64,000 nt of DNA from contig JACDQD010000003.1 of assembly GCA_019843655.1 (NCBI GenBank), positions 4,094,925-4,158,924 on the forward strand, given 5' to 3'. Source of the DNA: Lethocerus indicus. Its lineage: Eukaryota > Arthropoda > Insecta > Hemiptera > Belostomatidae. The position numbers and the translations under genes are program-made. Positions within the stretch are counted from its first letter, which is position 1. Each line of letters begins with the position of its first letter. Shown here piece by piece: positions 51,701-63,475 of the stretch. A model generated the notes under the pieces. The model ran no database searches and was not told the DNA's origin. It saw only the letters and a list, made by a program, of their open reading frames with translations.

Positions 51701-54700
51701 TTGGTGATGCAGCTCGTAGAGATAACGCTTGAAACTAATTAACAGACTGAACGCGTCGAAAAAATAGTGTTAAATCACGAGTATACCGGCGAGTAATACC
51801 ATACCTCGTGATACTTACCGTGCAGTATTAGCCCAGTGATAGTGCCTAGTGACGGGGCGGCTTCGGTTCCACGAACCGTCTGACTGACGGTGGCGAGAAG
51901 CCGAAACCGGTTCGCCTGTGTTCAAATTTGAAATGCCAACCGGTCGTACGTATCAGGAAATACCCGGTCTTATTCGACCGGGCCGAGAACTCATAAAGGC
52001 AGTAGAGTAATGAAAGTAAAAAAATCGACAATTCGACGGACGATGGACAAATTGCAGATGAGAGTTAAGTGAACCCACCTCGCCCCTAAATATGTTAAGG
52101 CGGAGGCGTACATATGACGAATGTGTAGACCATTTATCTACAGTAGATACATTGTCTTATCTAATTTTCTAGTTAGTCGGAAACTTGGAATAAAACACTT
52201 CAATAAGCAGTTTATCTTATCGCCTTCGTTATTGCGCTTATTGAGAATTATCGAAGGATAAGAGGCTCTCCGAAACAGAAGACGGTCGGCGGATATCCTC
52301 TCCGGAGAGGATACACCTAAGCCTTTTATTATTAATATCATAATGGATGGAAAGATAGAGTCGGTAGAGAAAAGAAAACGTTTAATATCGTCGGTCACAT
52401 TCTGGACAATTACGCACGCCGGCTGTACAAATATCCTAAAAGAATTGTCGGTAAACAGTTACGGCGGTTGTGTTTTTAGTATCCTCCGTTATAGATACGC
52501 CAAATTGTATTTGTTGTTGACGAGGGGAGACGGTGTTCGAAGATGTGTTTTCTTAGGGTCTATAAAGAATAAACTGGTATATAAAATCACCGCCGTAGTA
52601 ACAGTAGAGTCTCCTTAACTCCGGTCATTGGTTAGGAGGGTCTTAACAATGGGGCGAGTGGAAATGATAGCCTCGCCGAGGGCGCGTACAATCGCAAATG
52701 GAATAAAAAAACGGGCACACCTCGTTCGTTGGTGTAGAGGCTGGTGGGATGTCGAGTTGTCCGGTGTGGGAGGGCGTTGGGGACAGCCTTCGCCGGAACA
52801 GACGGAGATGGGCGGCTTGTTATCGACTGGGCCCTAGTGTAGGGTGGGTGGTAAGGGAAGGGGCCCGCCCGATCATGCGCTCACAACCCCCCGCCCCCAC
52901 ACCTCATCCCCTAAACAACTATTAAGTCTCACTCCGCTCACCCTCACTCGCCGATCCCGTGATCGTTTTCAATTAATATTTCTTCCCGAAAATCCCGATC
53001 GACGCCTAAAGCGGGATGGCCACGTGATCTCCCGAACGCGGGAGCGGGAGTACAATCATTGGGCGGCTTCGCCCTTCGGGAGTTCGGTGAGTGATTCTAT
53101 AGAGCACTGTCACTGGATACAATAAACAAAATTGTAGTTGTTGACTTTACAAAAAAGGTGAAAAAATTACATTTCGGTAATAAACTTGAAGCAAATAAAA
53201 TTGTTGTAAAACTGGAGATATGAGTTTGTAATCGATTTCATTCATTTTTGTATACCTTTTGCCTCAATTCGATGATACTGTACCATTCGGAGATCGGTTT
53301 CGAATTCTCGCCACCGTCCGCAGATTAGTATGGTGCCGACGAACACCGGTCGCCGACAGAGCTCCCAGTCGGCACTGCTACTTTGAGAAAGCAATTTTAC
53401 TTAGGCTTAATTTCGGCCCTAGTGTTGTTTCCGCCGGGCCACAAGTCCTGTTCGGGTCCTGGAATGAATTGAATATTGCAAGCGCGTTTGCCGACTTCCG
53501 GGTACGAGCGAGGCACCGCAAGAACAGGCAAATTAAACGACATGAGTATGAGTCGCATCGATGATTTCAAACGGCCGTCAATATTCGTATTTTTTGTTAG
53601 TAAAAATAATACAGTGTCTTCTCAGGGCACGAACCCTACTCTTGTCGTTTGAAGCTGATAATCGACACTTCCGAAAAAAACGTCATCCTTTGAACAACCA
53701 TTTTAACCTTAATCATACTGGTATTTAGTGGGTCTACTGAACTATAATAATATGTGTAACCCGTGAACCTAAACTAATTGGATCAAGGAATTTAATTTTA
53801 AGACAAATGTGCAAATACATTACTAGATATATCCATCTTTATTAAATTTATGTACAATATGAAAGATTATTAATACTGTCGAGTAGTATAATTAATAGTA
53901 ATAAAAATAATACAGTATTCCGAAGAGAAAATCATATGTCGTAAGAACAAACATATTGGCTAAGGTAATGTTTAGTTTTTTCTCCCTTTTATTTTTAGGT
54001 AGGACGACAATTTTTAATTATGTTTAGTGATAGTGAGCTTTTTAGAACTGGACTGTACTTTGGATGGAGAATACACTCGCCGATTGTACTTATGTGAGAT
54101 ACATAAGGTGAGGTTTTAACGATTTTGGGAGGGGTATGGGTTGTAAGGACTGTGTAGGAGTAGGACGGCTTGATAATGTTCAGTTTTGAAACATGAGAGA
54201 AGAATAATATTCACCTCTTAACTTCACCTACCGGTTGTTTCCTTTCTTTTGATTCGAAATTTCGAAAATATTTAAAGTAACCACTTAAAGTACATCGTAA
54301 TTTTTGTCTCATTGATTTGTTATTATAAACCTTAATAAAAATAGGAAAATTCGTCTTCTTTGGTCCCTGACACATTTTAATTGGAAAAGAGAGAAAAGTT
54401 CAGTTAACCACTGAAATAATAATCCGATTCTGGCTTTTAAAACGCACTTGTTTTTCTGTTTCTCAAAATCTCATCTGCCCGTTCCTGAACACAGTGACGT
54501 GTCTAAATCGAACTAAAATGTCACTCAAAATCTACTGCCGTATTTACAGCTTTATATTTTGTATATATAAAATCAGTAAAATATATGAAAACGGTTTATC
54601 ACTCTACCGTCAATAAATACGCTTTTGCCTTTAAAATAAAGATATAAAAAAGATTCGTAAAAAATTACAAAAATATCTTCGTAAATTCTAATTTGGCCCA

Positions 54701-55077
54701 TCTGATAATGTATCTTCTCATTTTGTGTTACGCCTTCGGACATCCTGAAAAAAAAATAACAAATGAATTCAATTCAAGATAATAAGTTCCGTCAAACTGA
54801 GGGGATTATAATTGTTCGTATACTTCTATATAATTGTTATCTATAATTCTGAAATTGTATTTCTGCGCTTCAATTATAGCTGCTATGTACACCACCAATT
54901 TCCTGCCTCCACTCACAGAATTGGTCCTACACTTGGGCGGTTTTTCCAGCTTCATATTTCTTCTATTGCTGATCTGAATTGTCTAATATGTAAGAAACAA
55001 GTCCACTAACTCCAGTACAGTCATTTCAGTCGCTCTCCATCCATAATCAGTTGGTTAGTTACTTTAGATATCTTTGG
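45770..55077. other. Long stretch without a recognised gene
   Basis: About 9.3 kb upstream of the DUF229 start, before the second tandem-repeat element. The DUF229 5' UTR and promoter should lie in its first few hundred bases. Later exons of the EB/LDLa gene could be hidden here, but I could not identify any by phase and content. It contains diverged hammerhead-like modules (51880-51915 plus strand; about 53285-53335 minus strand), a 20-bp palindrome at 48988-49007, and a GC-rich block at about 52600-53100 with no clear coding content. Confidence 0.45.
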
Positions 55078-55165
55078 GACTCCTCACTGCACTGTCACTG
55101 TCACTTGTACTGTGGTGGTTGTCGTAATTATAATAATGTGTCTTGTTATTGTATTTTTACATAGT

Positions 55166-56062
55166 TCAGGGGGTGCTACTTTATCGGTACAAGTTCATCC
55201 AACGAACTTTAGTTAAGTACATTTCCGCACCACACTCAGGGGGTGCTAGTTTATCGGTGCAAGTGCACTCAACGAACGATTTTTGTGACACTAGCGCCCC
55301 CCTGAGTGTGGTGCGGAAATGTACTTAACTAAAGTTCGTTGAGTGCACTTGTACCGATAAACTAGCGCCCCCCTGAGTGTGGTGCGGAAATGTACTTAAC
55401 TAAAGTTCGTTGAGTGCACTTGTACCGATAAACTAGCGCCCCCCTGAGTGTGGTGCGGAAATGTACTTAACTAAAGTTCGTTGGGTGCACTTGTACCGAT
55501 AAACTAGCGCCCCCTGAGTGTGGTGCGGAAATGTACTTAACTAAAGTTCGTTGGGTGCACTTGTACCGATAAACTAGCGCCCCCTGAGTGTGGTGCGGAA
55601 ATGTACTTAACTAAAGTTCGTTGGGTGCACTTGTACCGATAAACTAGCGCCCCCCTGAGTGTGGTGCGGAAATGTACTTAACTAAAGTTCGTTGAGTGCA
55701 CTTGTACCGATAAACTAGCACCCCCTGAGTGTGGTGCGGAAATGTACTTAACTAAAGTTCGTTGAGTGCACTTGTACCGATAAACTAGCGCTCCCGTGAG
55801 TGTGGTGCGGAAATGTACTTAACTAAAGTTCGTTGAGTGCACTTGCACCGATTAACAGCTAGCTCCCCCTGAGGGTGGTGCGGAAATGTACTTAACTAAA
55901 GTTCGTTGAGTGCACTTGCACCGATTAACAGCTAGCTCCCCCTGAGGGTGGTGCGGAAATGTACTTAACTAAAGTTCGTTGAGTACACTTGCACCGATTA
56001 ACAGCTAGCTCCCCCTGAGGGTGGTGCGGAAATGTACTTAACTAAAGTTCGTTTGGTGCACT
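55166..56062 (-). repeat. Tandem array of the 70/71-bp unit (about 12 copies)
   Basis: The first two units read on the plus strand. At about 55270-55300 (AACGAACGATTTTTGTGACA) orientation flips and the rest read on the minus strand. Units carry the reverse complement of CTCAGGGGGCGCTAG, with five or six G's. The last three units have diverged to AGCTAGCTCCCCCTGAGGGT. Confidence 0.95.
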
Positions 56063-56108
56063 AGATTACTAAAAATATACTTTTTTCAATAAATTTTGGA
56101 TCAACACT

Positions 56109-56144
56109 GCTACTGAAGAATGCGAGCAGCCGAAACCGGTCTAG
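56109..56144 (+). ncRNA. Hammerhead-like motif, second copy
   Basis: GCTA, CTGAAGA, a weakened stem II (ATGC-GAGC-AGCC), GAAA, CCGGT, C and TAG. Core bases match the 45556 copy. Stem II pairing is poorer, so it is less likely to fold. Confidence 0.35.
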
Positions 56145-56834
56145 AGAAAGACCAAACCAGCGAGAGGAGGCAGAAGCGCACGGAATTTACGATATTCCAA
56201 CACCTCGCAACCCGCCATACAGATATTCTAAACGAAAATTTAATTAGTAATTACAAAATTAGCATATATCTTTCAACTCTATGTGTCTAGGAAGTAGATG
56301 AACTCGGCATTATTACGTAGCCTGGGAATTTATCCGGGACTTTTCCTGTGTTTCGAAACTACTTGACACGAGCTTCAGTGTGAATAGTTTTTGTCATTTT
56401 CACACCGGAGTCCCTACCCGGGTATCTGCCGGTTCTTATCGGACCCCGTAATAGTGCGACAAACGTCGAAGGCGACATCCGGGGGAAACACTCTTCCGGT
56501 GGGGCTCGCTCTGCCGGTTTCCGAACACAGGGAAAATCCCGGGCTGCGGCACAGGGGCAGGGGGGGGGTCAATTATTGCGCGATCTATTACCGCAAGTTA
56601 GGGACGATTATCGATTTTCGCGTAGACTTCCGGTAGTATTATACTAATGAAAAAAAATTAGACGGCGAGCTTCGTCGGCGGCCGACTATTTTAATTGAAA
56701 TCTGCGTAGGGCCGCAACCGAGAGCCGCGTGTTTATAATTCAGATACGAAGATGTTAATTAAAAATAGCTGTGGGAGAGGACATTGGGTGTTTGTATTGG
56801 CGTGGTGGGTTGATATTCTTGTGAGACTACGTAC

Positions 56835-58414
56835 TGCAGACTTGGCAGTCGGTTTCGTCGGAGTTGTCGCCGCAGCCGTCCCTCCCCGAGCAGGCGACCG
56901 CCGAAGAGCGGCAGAGTCCGTTGCGGCAGGTGAAGGGGCAGGCTGCCGGTAGGGGGGCCCCGCCGCCCTCCCGACACCACTCCCCGGGCTCGTCGCTGCC
57001 GTCCGAACAGGAGATTATCGCGTTGCAGAACTCGTACCCGGGTAGACACCGCCCGTCCCCGCAACGGTAAGTACCGCGAGGGCAACCTGCAAAGTTCAAA
57101 ATTCACTTTCTTTTTTGCCCCAACTAGAAAAATACAATGTCCCAGCGAAGGAATACCCCGATTAGCGCACTTATCGAACTTCCATCGCTTATGTAAATTA
57201 TTATGGTCGATACTTAAAATTAAAAAATAATCTTACCGAAAATACACTTAGATATACGACATTTATTAAAGGGTAATAGGTATTTAAAAAAGGCGATTTA
57301 AACTTTATTTTTGGTAAAAAGTTTCAATCGAACCCCCAGTAGGCAGTCATTTCTACATCGGGCTGAAAGCGCTGTCGCGAAATTCCGTTTGCACTGTTAA
57401 AAAAAGGCGGACTAATCGGAACGTGTTTTTTTACGGGAAATAGGCCATTGTCTAACCGAGATTAGTTTTGACGGAACTGAGCGATTTCAAGTGAAATTTT
57501 TAAAACGCTAATTGTAGGAACTCTCGCCACTTCCATCAGACTCCGAAAATAAATAATTCGATCGTAACAGGGGGCAGATATAAGTTATACGGATGAACGG
57601 TGAAAAGTGTAAATTGTTTCCGATTCAGTACTGGGTTAGCGTACGTTTGACTGTACTTGTAAGGGAAAGCAATCGACTATCGATGAGTTAAATTTGTCTG
57701 TCAACACCCGCGTATACACACCGTACATATTTCTGTATAATATTTATGTAGGCCGGCACTGATAGAGTTTCCAATCAAAAATTCTTCGAAATATTGTTAA
57801 TGCACCGTGGTATGTTTCTAATCGTATTACGTCAACATAATTTTCCCTCATCCTTTATACGCTCGCCTAATCTCATTCCTCCTTCAACCGACCACTTGGG
57901 GCGTGTAAAATGCAAAATGCAAACAGGCAAAGTTTGATAAGCATATTTAATAACGTGTCGTGTTTTATGTTCTAGTTAGTGTCCATCAGTTTTTCATCAC
58001 CTTTCGTTTATTATTTTCTCGGCGGTAAAGGCTTAACGATTAACCGGCAGTTTAAAAATTCGTCTGCCGTTCGGTGTCTAAACCGGAACGGGCACTCAGT
58101 GCCAGTATGCTGGCCGTGCCCTGTCCGAAGGTTGGCTATCGTTCTATCGACCCGTCGTCGCACTCTACAAGGGCGACGTTATGTATTTTAAGCAACTAGT
58201 TATAACAGCTTCACGCCGGACGCCTCACATTATTAACAACTTCATTCTGTATAGAATATCGACGTCCGTGGCTATTTCGGTAGCTGACCTCCCCCCTCCC
58301 CCACCATTGAAGCTATATCACATTCGGCCAAGCGCCTCTTTTATATGTTATACGTAGTTATTCAATCAATATGTTTTATTCTACATATTCAATACATCAG
58401 CAGAATATATCTAT

Positions 58415-58470
<56 letters not shown>

Positions 58471-58932
58471 CATTTTCACGTCATATCAAAGGTATTAGTA
58501 TAATTAATTACCCACCCGAATATTTAAAAGGGATTTTATTAAATATATTTATTTATTTTAGTAAATACTGTTTACTATAGTCTATAATCTGGGAGGGTAT
58601 TGTGTAGAATGTAGGTTACCCCTGTTGGCAGTGTCCCTGCAGTTGGCCTCGTCTTCGGCAGCAGGACAGTCCGGTACCCCGTTGCACCTCGCCGCCTTGG
58701 AGACGCATATCCTGAGCGGCTTGCTCCTGGAGCACCTGAAGCTGGTCCTGGGACAGGCGCCGCCACCGGCCGTCCCCCTGCACTCCTCGTCGGAGCCGTC
58801 CTCGCAGTCAGGCCGCCCGTCGCACACCAGGTACCAGCTGATGCACTTACCGCTGCTCCGACACTGTACAAAGTACGTACACAACAATCGGACGACCATG
58901 TAGTATTCAGCTAGACGGTAATTATAAACAGG

Positions 58933-58963
<31 letters not shown>

Positions 58964-61900
58964 GTAACATCATCGCAAAGGGTGTCTATAAGTTAGAGAC
59001 GGAGGACAGTACAACGAATGACTAGGCGCTAAATTGTTGGGGCGGCGGCGCATCCAACAATGCGTGTTGGACCCATTAGCATCGAACTCAAAGAGGGGTT
59101 GTTAATACTGTTACCTAATGGAAGCCACGTTGTTGTCGACATTTTCAAATGAATTACGCCACAACTGTTACACCCGTTATGTCTTGCTGCTGTTCCAATT
59201 CAATTCAAGGATTTGGCGGTATCCTCAGATTCGTCCTTCGGTTTTTCTGAACCACCAAAGATGGTGAAGTGTATCATTCGGCTGTAGTTCTTTTATGTGT
59301 CGAGAGTTTTAGTTTTTCTCAGTTTATACGCATCAACAACCGGCAGCGTACCGACAGGATCCAGTGACGATGGGGAGAAGCCGATACTGACCTAGATTAG
59401 GACAGAGCGAGCGAGTGGAGACAACAAATGGGGCGTACTTCGATGCCCGAAATGGTGATATTTTTTCGCGTAAATATTCGTAACGACTTTCTCAGACGAC
59501 AGACAGTTTTGAGGTTGCTGCATTAATTTGGGACCGGGCAGTAGTGACACGATGACATTTTAAGCCCATCTACCCCCAACCCCCCGACTAGACTTCCCAG
59601 GGCTTATTGGAAGGGTTGTTTTGGGCCGAAGTTGGGATGCCGATATGCAAATGGCATAACTATGTTCTTTCAGCATGAATACTAAATGGAGCATTCCAAA
59701 TGGGTTATCGATTGTTCGAGAGAAGGGGGCCAACCACTAACGTCTACGGTACACGCCCTCTTCTACAACTTAACGCAGTTTACGCTCAAAAACCTTATAC
59801 GAATATTATGAAAACACTTATTGAAAACTATTGAATTGATTTAATCGAATTTATCTTTAAAAAAAAGAAGGAAAAAAATTATTCGGGTTTTAAAGAACAA
59901 AATATTATGAAACTTGAGACTTGAATTGAGAACGGGTTGGCCCACATTTTCCCAACTCGTAAAACAACTGCAGGCAAGTCAATGATGACCAGATAAATAT
60001 AAATATTTTTTCTGTCCTCATTTTTTTATTTTCGACGTTTTCCTTTCGTGCAGCCCTCAATTATAATGTTATGTTGAGTGGTTTTATGGTACATTGATCA
60101 ATCAAAATGCGTGCACTTTCTGAGTGTTAAAATTTATACTACAATACAGTTTATTTATTCGATATATCTCATCCTCCCAGCCATGTTTCTACTTTTGTAC
60201 CGCAAATAGTCAATAGAAGGAAATATTGTTAAAATTTACGACTAATTATTGCTCTAAATTCAATACAATTGATTGTTTAAGATCAAACATATTCCGTATT
60301 GAAGTGGGCCACTATTTCGGAATCGAGGTAATCAAATAATTTTATGGCCCGAAATCATATTTGATAGGTTGATAAATTTATCAAGTAAGAAGTTATTTGG
60401 TTGTCTTTTAAACAAACTGTGAATTATAAAAGTGAGCAATTCAACATAAATAATGGCGCTCGCCTAGAAGTGCAACAAAAGGGCTAGGTTTTACCTCGCG
60501 ACCTTTCAAAGAATGGACTAATTATATAGTTTATAAGGTCGTCCGCCTCCAGTCTCAGTTCCAACGGAAACTTCATTATACTTTCCATTCTATGTAGTGC
60601 TCGAACCACATGAGAATGAGAGGGAGGGAGAGTTGGCAGCATGTTTTCCAGGCGGTATTAAAATACGCGTTACTTGAAGGGAAATTATAAATAGCGAAAT
60701 TTAGCGATTTTACAAGCGCGAAATAGTTTTTCGGAGAGAAATTGTCGTATAGCCGTATCGAAGACTGAAAGCCTGTCGGGACCCAGACGATGGAACAAGT
60801 GAGAGTTCCGAAACGCGTATATGTACATGTAACGTTATATCTGGTGCGAGTTCAATACATTAGCTGGCAGTTGGCCAACGCAGAGGGCGAGCGGCCGCCC
60901 CCTACCCCGCGACCGATTTACGACCCCAAGGAAAGTTAATCACAGATAAAATACATCTTTTATCCCAACCCCCAGTGGCTTTCTGATTAATAAACCAGAA
61001 GGACGCGCTTAAACGCAAACGGTGTAAATTTCCCCGTCGTAAAATAAAACTTTTCATCGGACTATATGTTGAGACCAGGAAGTATTTACATTTATCTGAC
61101 ACCACTTCCGTTTACAAAATAATTACTGTACGTTGAACTAGTACTTATGGTACTCGGGTATTGTCGACAGCTTAGATAAGTGAGTGACGGACAGTTCTCA
61201 ATCGGGTTATACGAAGATGTTCAAAATGTTTCCGCAAAGTTCAAAAATTCTCCTACCGCGGTTAACGTCTTTGATGTCCTTCCAGTAAATGGATTAACCC
61301 ATCCGAAGAGTAGTATTCATTGGTGCATTTTCGAGACGATTGAACGCAAATTATCCATATAATAAAACAATGTAATACGGGTACGAGAGGAGGATAGCGA
61401 TACTCTTGTTACCCTCAAAGAACTCATTCTTCATTAAGTTTAAAAATGAATAATTTATTATCCCTCAAATTAAATTGTTAAGGCAGTGAAATTTCAGTTT
61501 TTTGCGCATAATATTAATCATTAATATCTTAATGTGTACGGTTTTCAGTATTACATATATTTTTATTTTTAAACGTAGAAATTTTTTGTCTCTCTTTTAT
61601 TGTTGCAACATTGATGACAAGCACTAACTACAATGGACATGAATGGAGGAGAAACCCACTGGTTCCCGCTTTTTTTTTATTTCTTAATTTTTAACATTTA
61701 GGTCGGCCCTTTAGGCGTGACTTCCTTTTCAGACGTCTGCAAGGGACGCTTGGGACGTCGGGAGATAGTAGGGTTCGGACTAGTGGATTAGGGTGGTGGT
61801 TGAGCGGAATTAGTTGTATCTTCGCGGTGTAGAAAATTGCTGGATAAATTGAACTAAGGGTGCTGTAGTAGCGGGAGGTGGGCGTTACCTGGAAGGTGGC

Positions 61901-63475
61901 CCTATGGCAGCCGGTGTTGCTTGCCGAACAGGTCGAGTTGGTGACCCGGCAGTCGCATACCCCTCTCTGGCACCGGGAGTTCGGGTCCGAGAGTCTGCAC
62001 TCCTCGTCGCGCTGGCACCTCAGACCCAGAGAGACAGGCCCCCCTCCACCCCCCTCTTCGCCGCGTCTCACACCTCAACAATCAACAGCCGGCCTTATAA
62101 TCATTATAATGACATAGAGAAAAATCCTTCGCCCCATTAGATAAATTACTGCCATTTAGGTACCGGTGTAATCGACGAAACTACAATTTTACAATTAGTA
62201 TATGAAATAATTCGAAAGTCTTGCGATTTTCTCAGTCATCTAACCAGTTTATTAAATGGCAAAGGACAAGAAAAGAAATATATTTTTGTATATACGAGCT
62301 TAAAAATAATAAAATAGCAATTATTAATAAACATTGTAACCCCAGTTTATTGTAACATGGGTCTGAAACTATGGGTCTATTTCTATGAACGAATACATTA
62401 TATACCACACGTATCCATGTTGAAAATTAAGTATTTTAATCGTTTAAAATAAATTTAAATTATAAAATAATTTTTTTTAATATTTGAGAATATGCATACT
62501 TACTGTAGAGATGTATTTCTGTAATACATCCGTACATAAGGAACTGAAATTCGTGTCCTGTTGAAACCATACTTAATTATAATAATTGCCGGCAAAAATT
62601 GTTTGTGTAATTTTTTTCATGTTTTCAGGGTAATAGTGCGCTGAGAGAAAAAAATATTATCTTATTATAGCGGAAATAATTAGAAAAGCAATTTACGGCG
62701 CTAGGGATATACTACACCGGATACACTAGTGCCTTGCGGGTTTGCCGCAACGAGGCGCCGTTCTAGTTTTAATTTTATTGACTGTCTTTTACTTCTAGCC
62801 ATGTTCTTTTACTTCATCTCATGTTTTTATTCTAGCTATCAATGTTATGATAGTCTGCCAATCGCGTTTTTATTCCATATCATCAGTCATCAGTATATAC
62901 GAGTTTAAACCTCGCCCACGTATAACCCCATAGCATGTATTCATTCTAACGCGATAGTCACCATTCAATTGTCATTGTCATTCATTCTAATATGTTTCTC
63001 ACCATACAACATCGTGCATCATACCTTACCGTCCCCATATAAATCCATAATATGTATTTATTCCAGCCATCAATGATATAACAGTCTATCACTCGCGTTT
63101 TCAGTCCATCGGTAGATTATGTATCATACCTTACCGACCCTATGTTAGCCGTTTATTTATTCTGACCTGTGGCTTTGAGCGGGGCGTGTTGTGGAGCGGG
63201 CTTCTTGTTCTTGTAGGTGTTCCTGATGGGTTTGCCGAGTTGGGTGTTGTTGTTGCCGCCTCCGGACGACGGTGGGGCGGCGACGGCGGCTATCGCCCCG
63301 ACGGGCAGTCTGCCGCCCCCGACGCCCGAACACTTGTCCTCCTGTGCCCGCCTCTGCAGCGGCCTCTTGCACACGCACCGACCGAACAGCTTCGGTATCA
63401 GAAAGTCGCACTGAGTGTTCAGGTCGGCCATCTTGCAGTGAGCGTGGCTGTAGCACACATCCCCCAATCTGGCCG
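56835..63475 (-). CDS. EB-module / LDLa-repeat extracellular protein, internal exons only
   Basis: Four in-phase exons on the minus strand: 63167-63475, 61889-62073, 58620-58863 and 56835-57086, about 330 aa. Exon order gives EB module 1 (DVCYSHAHC to GRCVCKR), a Gly/Pro/Asn-rich basic linker, EB module 2 ([17 protein letters not shown] to CDC), then four LDLa domains. LDLa1 spans an exon junction (GCHRATFQ, then [16 protein letters not shown]) and ends CEDGSDEEC. LDLa2 ends [10 protein letters not shown], LDLa3 [12 protein letters not shown] and LDLa4 [10 protein letters not shown]. LDLa domains bind calcium through such acidic ends. The first exon shown enters in phase 1, so the start and signal peptide lie right of the window. 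The last exon leaves in phase 1 at 56835 and its partner was not found, so I cannot say whether the protein is secreted or membrane-bound. No ortholog recognised. Confidence 0.85.
57087..58619. other. Intron of the EB/LDLa gene with LINE relic
   Basis: 57770-57835 resembles part of the LINE at 2860-2935 on the plus strand (TTTCCAATCAAAAATTCTTC, then GTATGTTTCTAATCG). A (TA)n tract lies at 58418-58469. Nothing else recognised. Confidence 0.6.
58418..58469. repeat. (TA)n microsatellite
   Basis: About 52 bp of TA repeat, intronic. Confidence 0.95.
58864..61567. other. Intron of the EB/LDLa gene
   Basis: No coding signal. It contains a (TA)n/(TG)n run near 58931-58962, a decayed composite-repeat module near 59360-59425, and a different hammerhead-like motif at 60784-60820. 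Confidence 0.5.
60784..60820 (+). repeat. Hammerhead-like motif of a second type
   Basis: CAGACGA, then TGGAAC, a short loop, GTTCC, then GAAACGCGT. Stem II (GGAAC/GTTCC) is perfect and GAAAC is followed by a palindrome (ACGCGT). The core has CAGACGA where CUGANGA is required, so this is probably an inactive relic. Confidence 0.35.
61568..61830 (-). mobile_element. LINE 3' end fragment
   Basis: On the minus strand, about 61691-61815 encodes a LINE C-terminal tail ([14 protein letters not shown], then [11 protein letters not shown]), similar to HPNPLVQSLSSSTH/RRLKRHW of the 2.7-kb copy. It is followed by a 3' UTR like that at 24.8 kb. It lies in an intron of the EB/LDLa gene, same strand. Confidence 0.75.
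62074..63166. other. Intron of the EB/LDLa gene
   Basis: AT-rich; no gene, repeat or RNA recognised. Confidence 0.5.

Larger units (their letters stand above)
55078..56232. mobile_element. Second composite repeat element with 70-bp array
   Basis: It begins with CTCCTCACTGCACTGTCACT. After the tandem array it continues with GATTACTAAAAATA, a hammerhead-like module at 56109-56144 and a tail at 56188-56232. All of these parts recur at 35-37 kb or 45.4-45.7 kb. No open frame. Confidence 0.75.

Noticed and set aside
52940..53040. LINE-tail-like RRLKR frame, with a similar string near 41500-41560
   Set aside because: Similarity to the LINE C-terminus is only a few codons; too weak to annotate.
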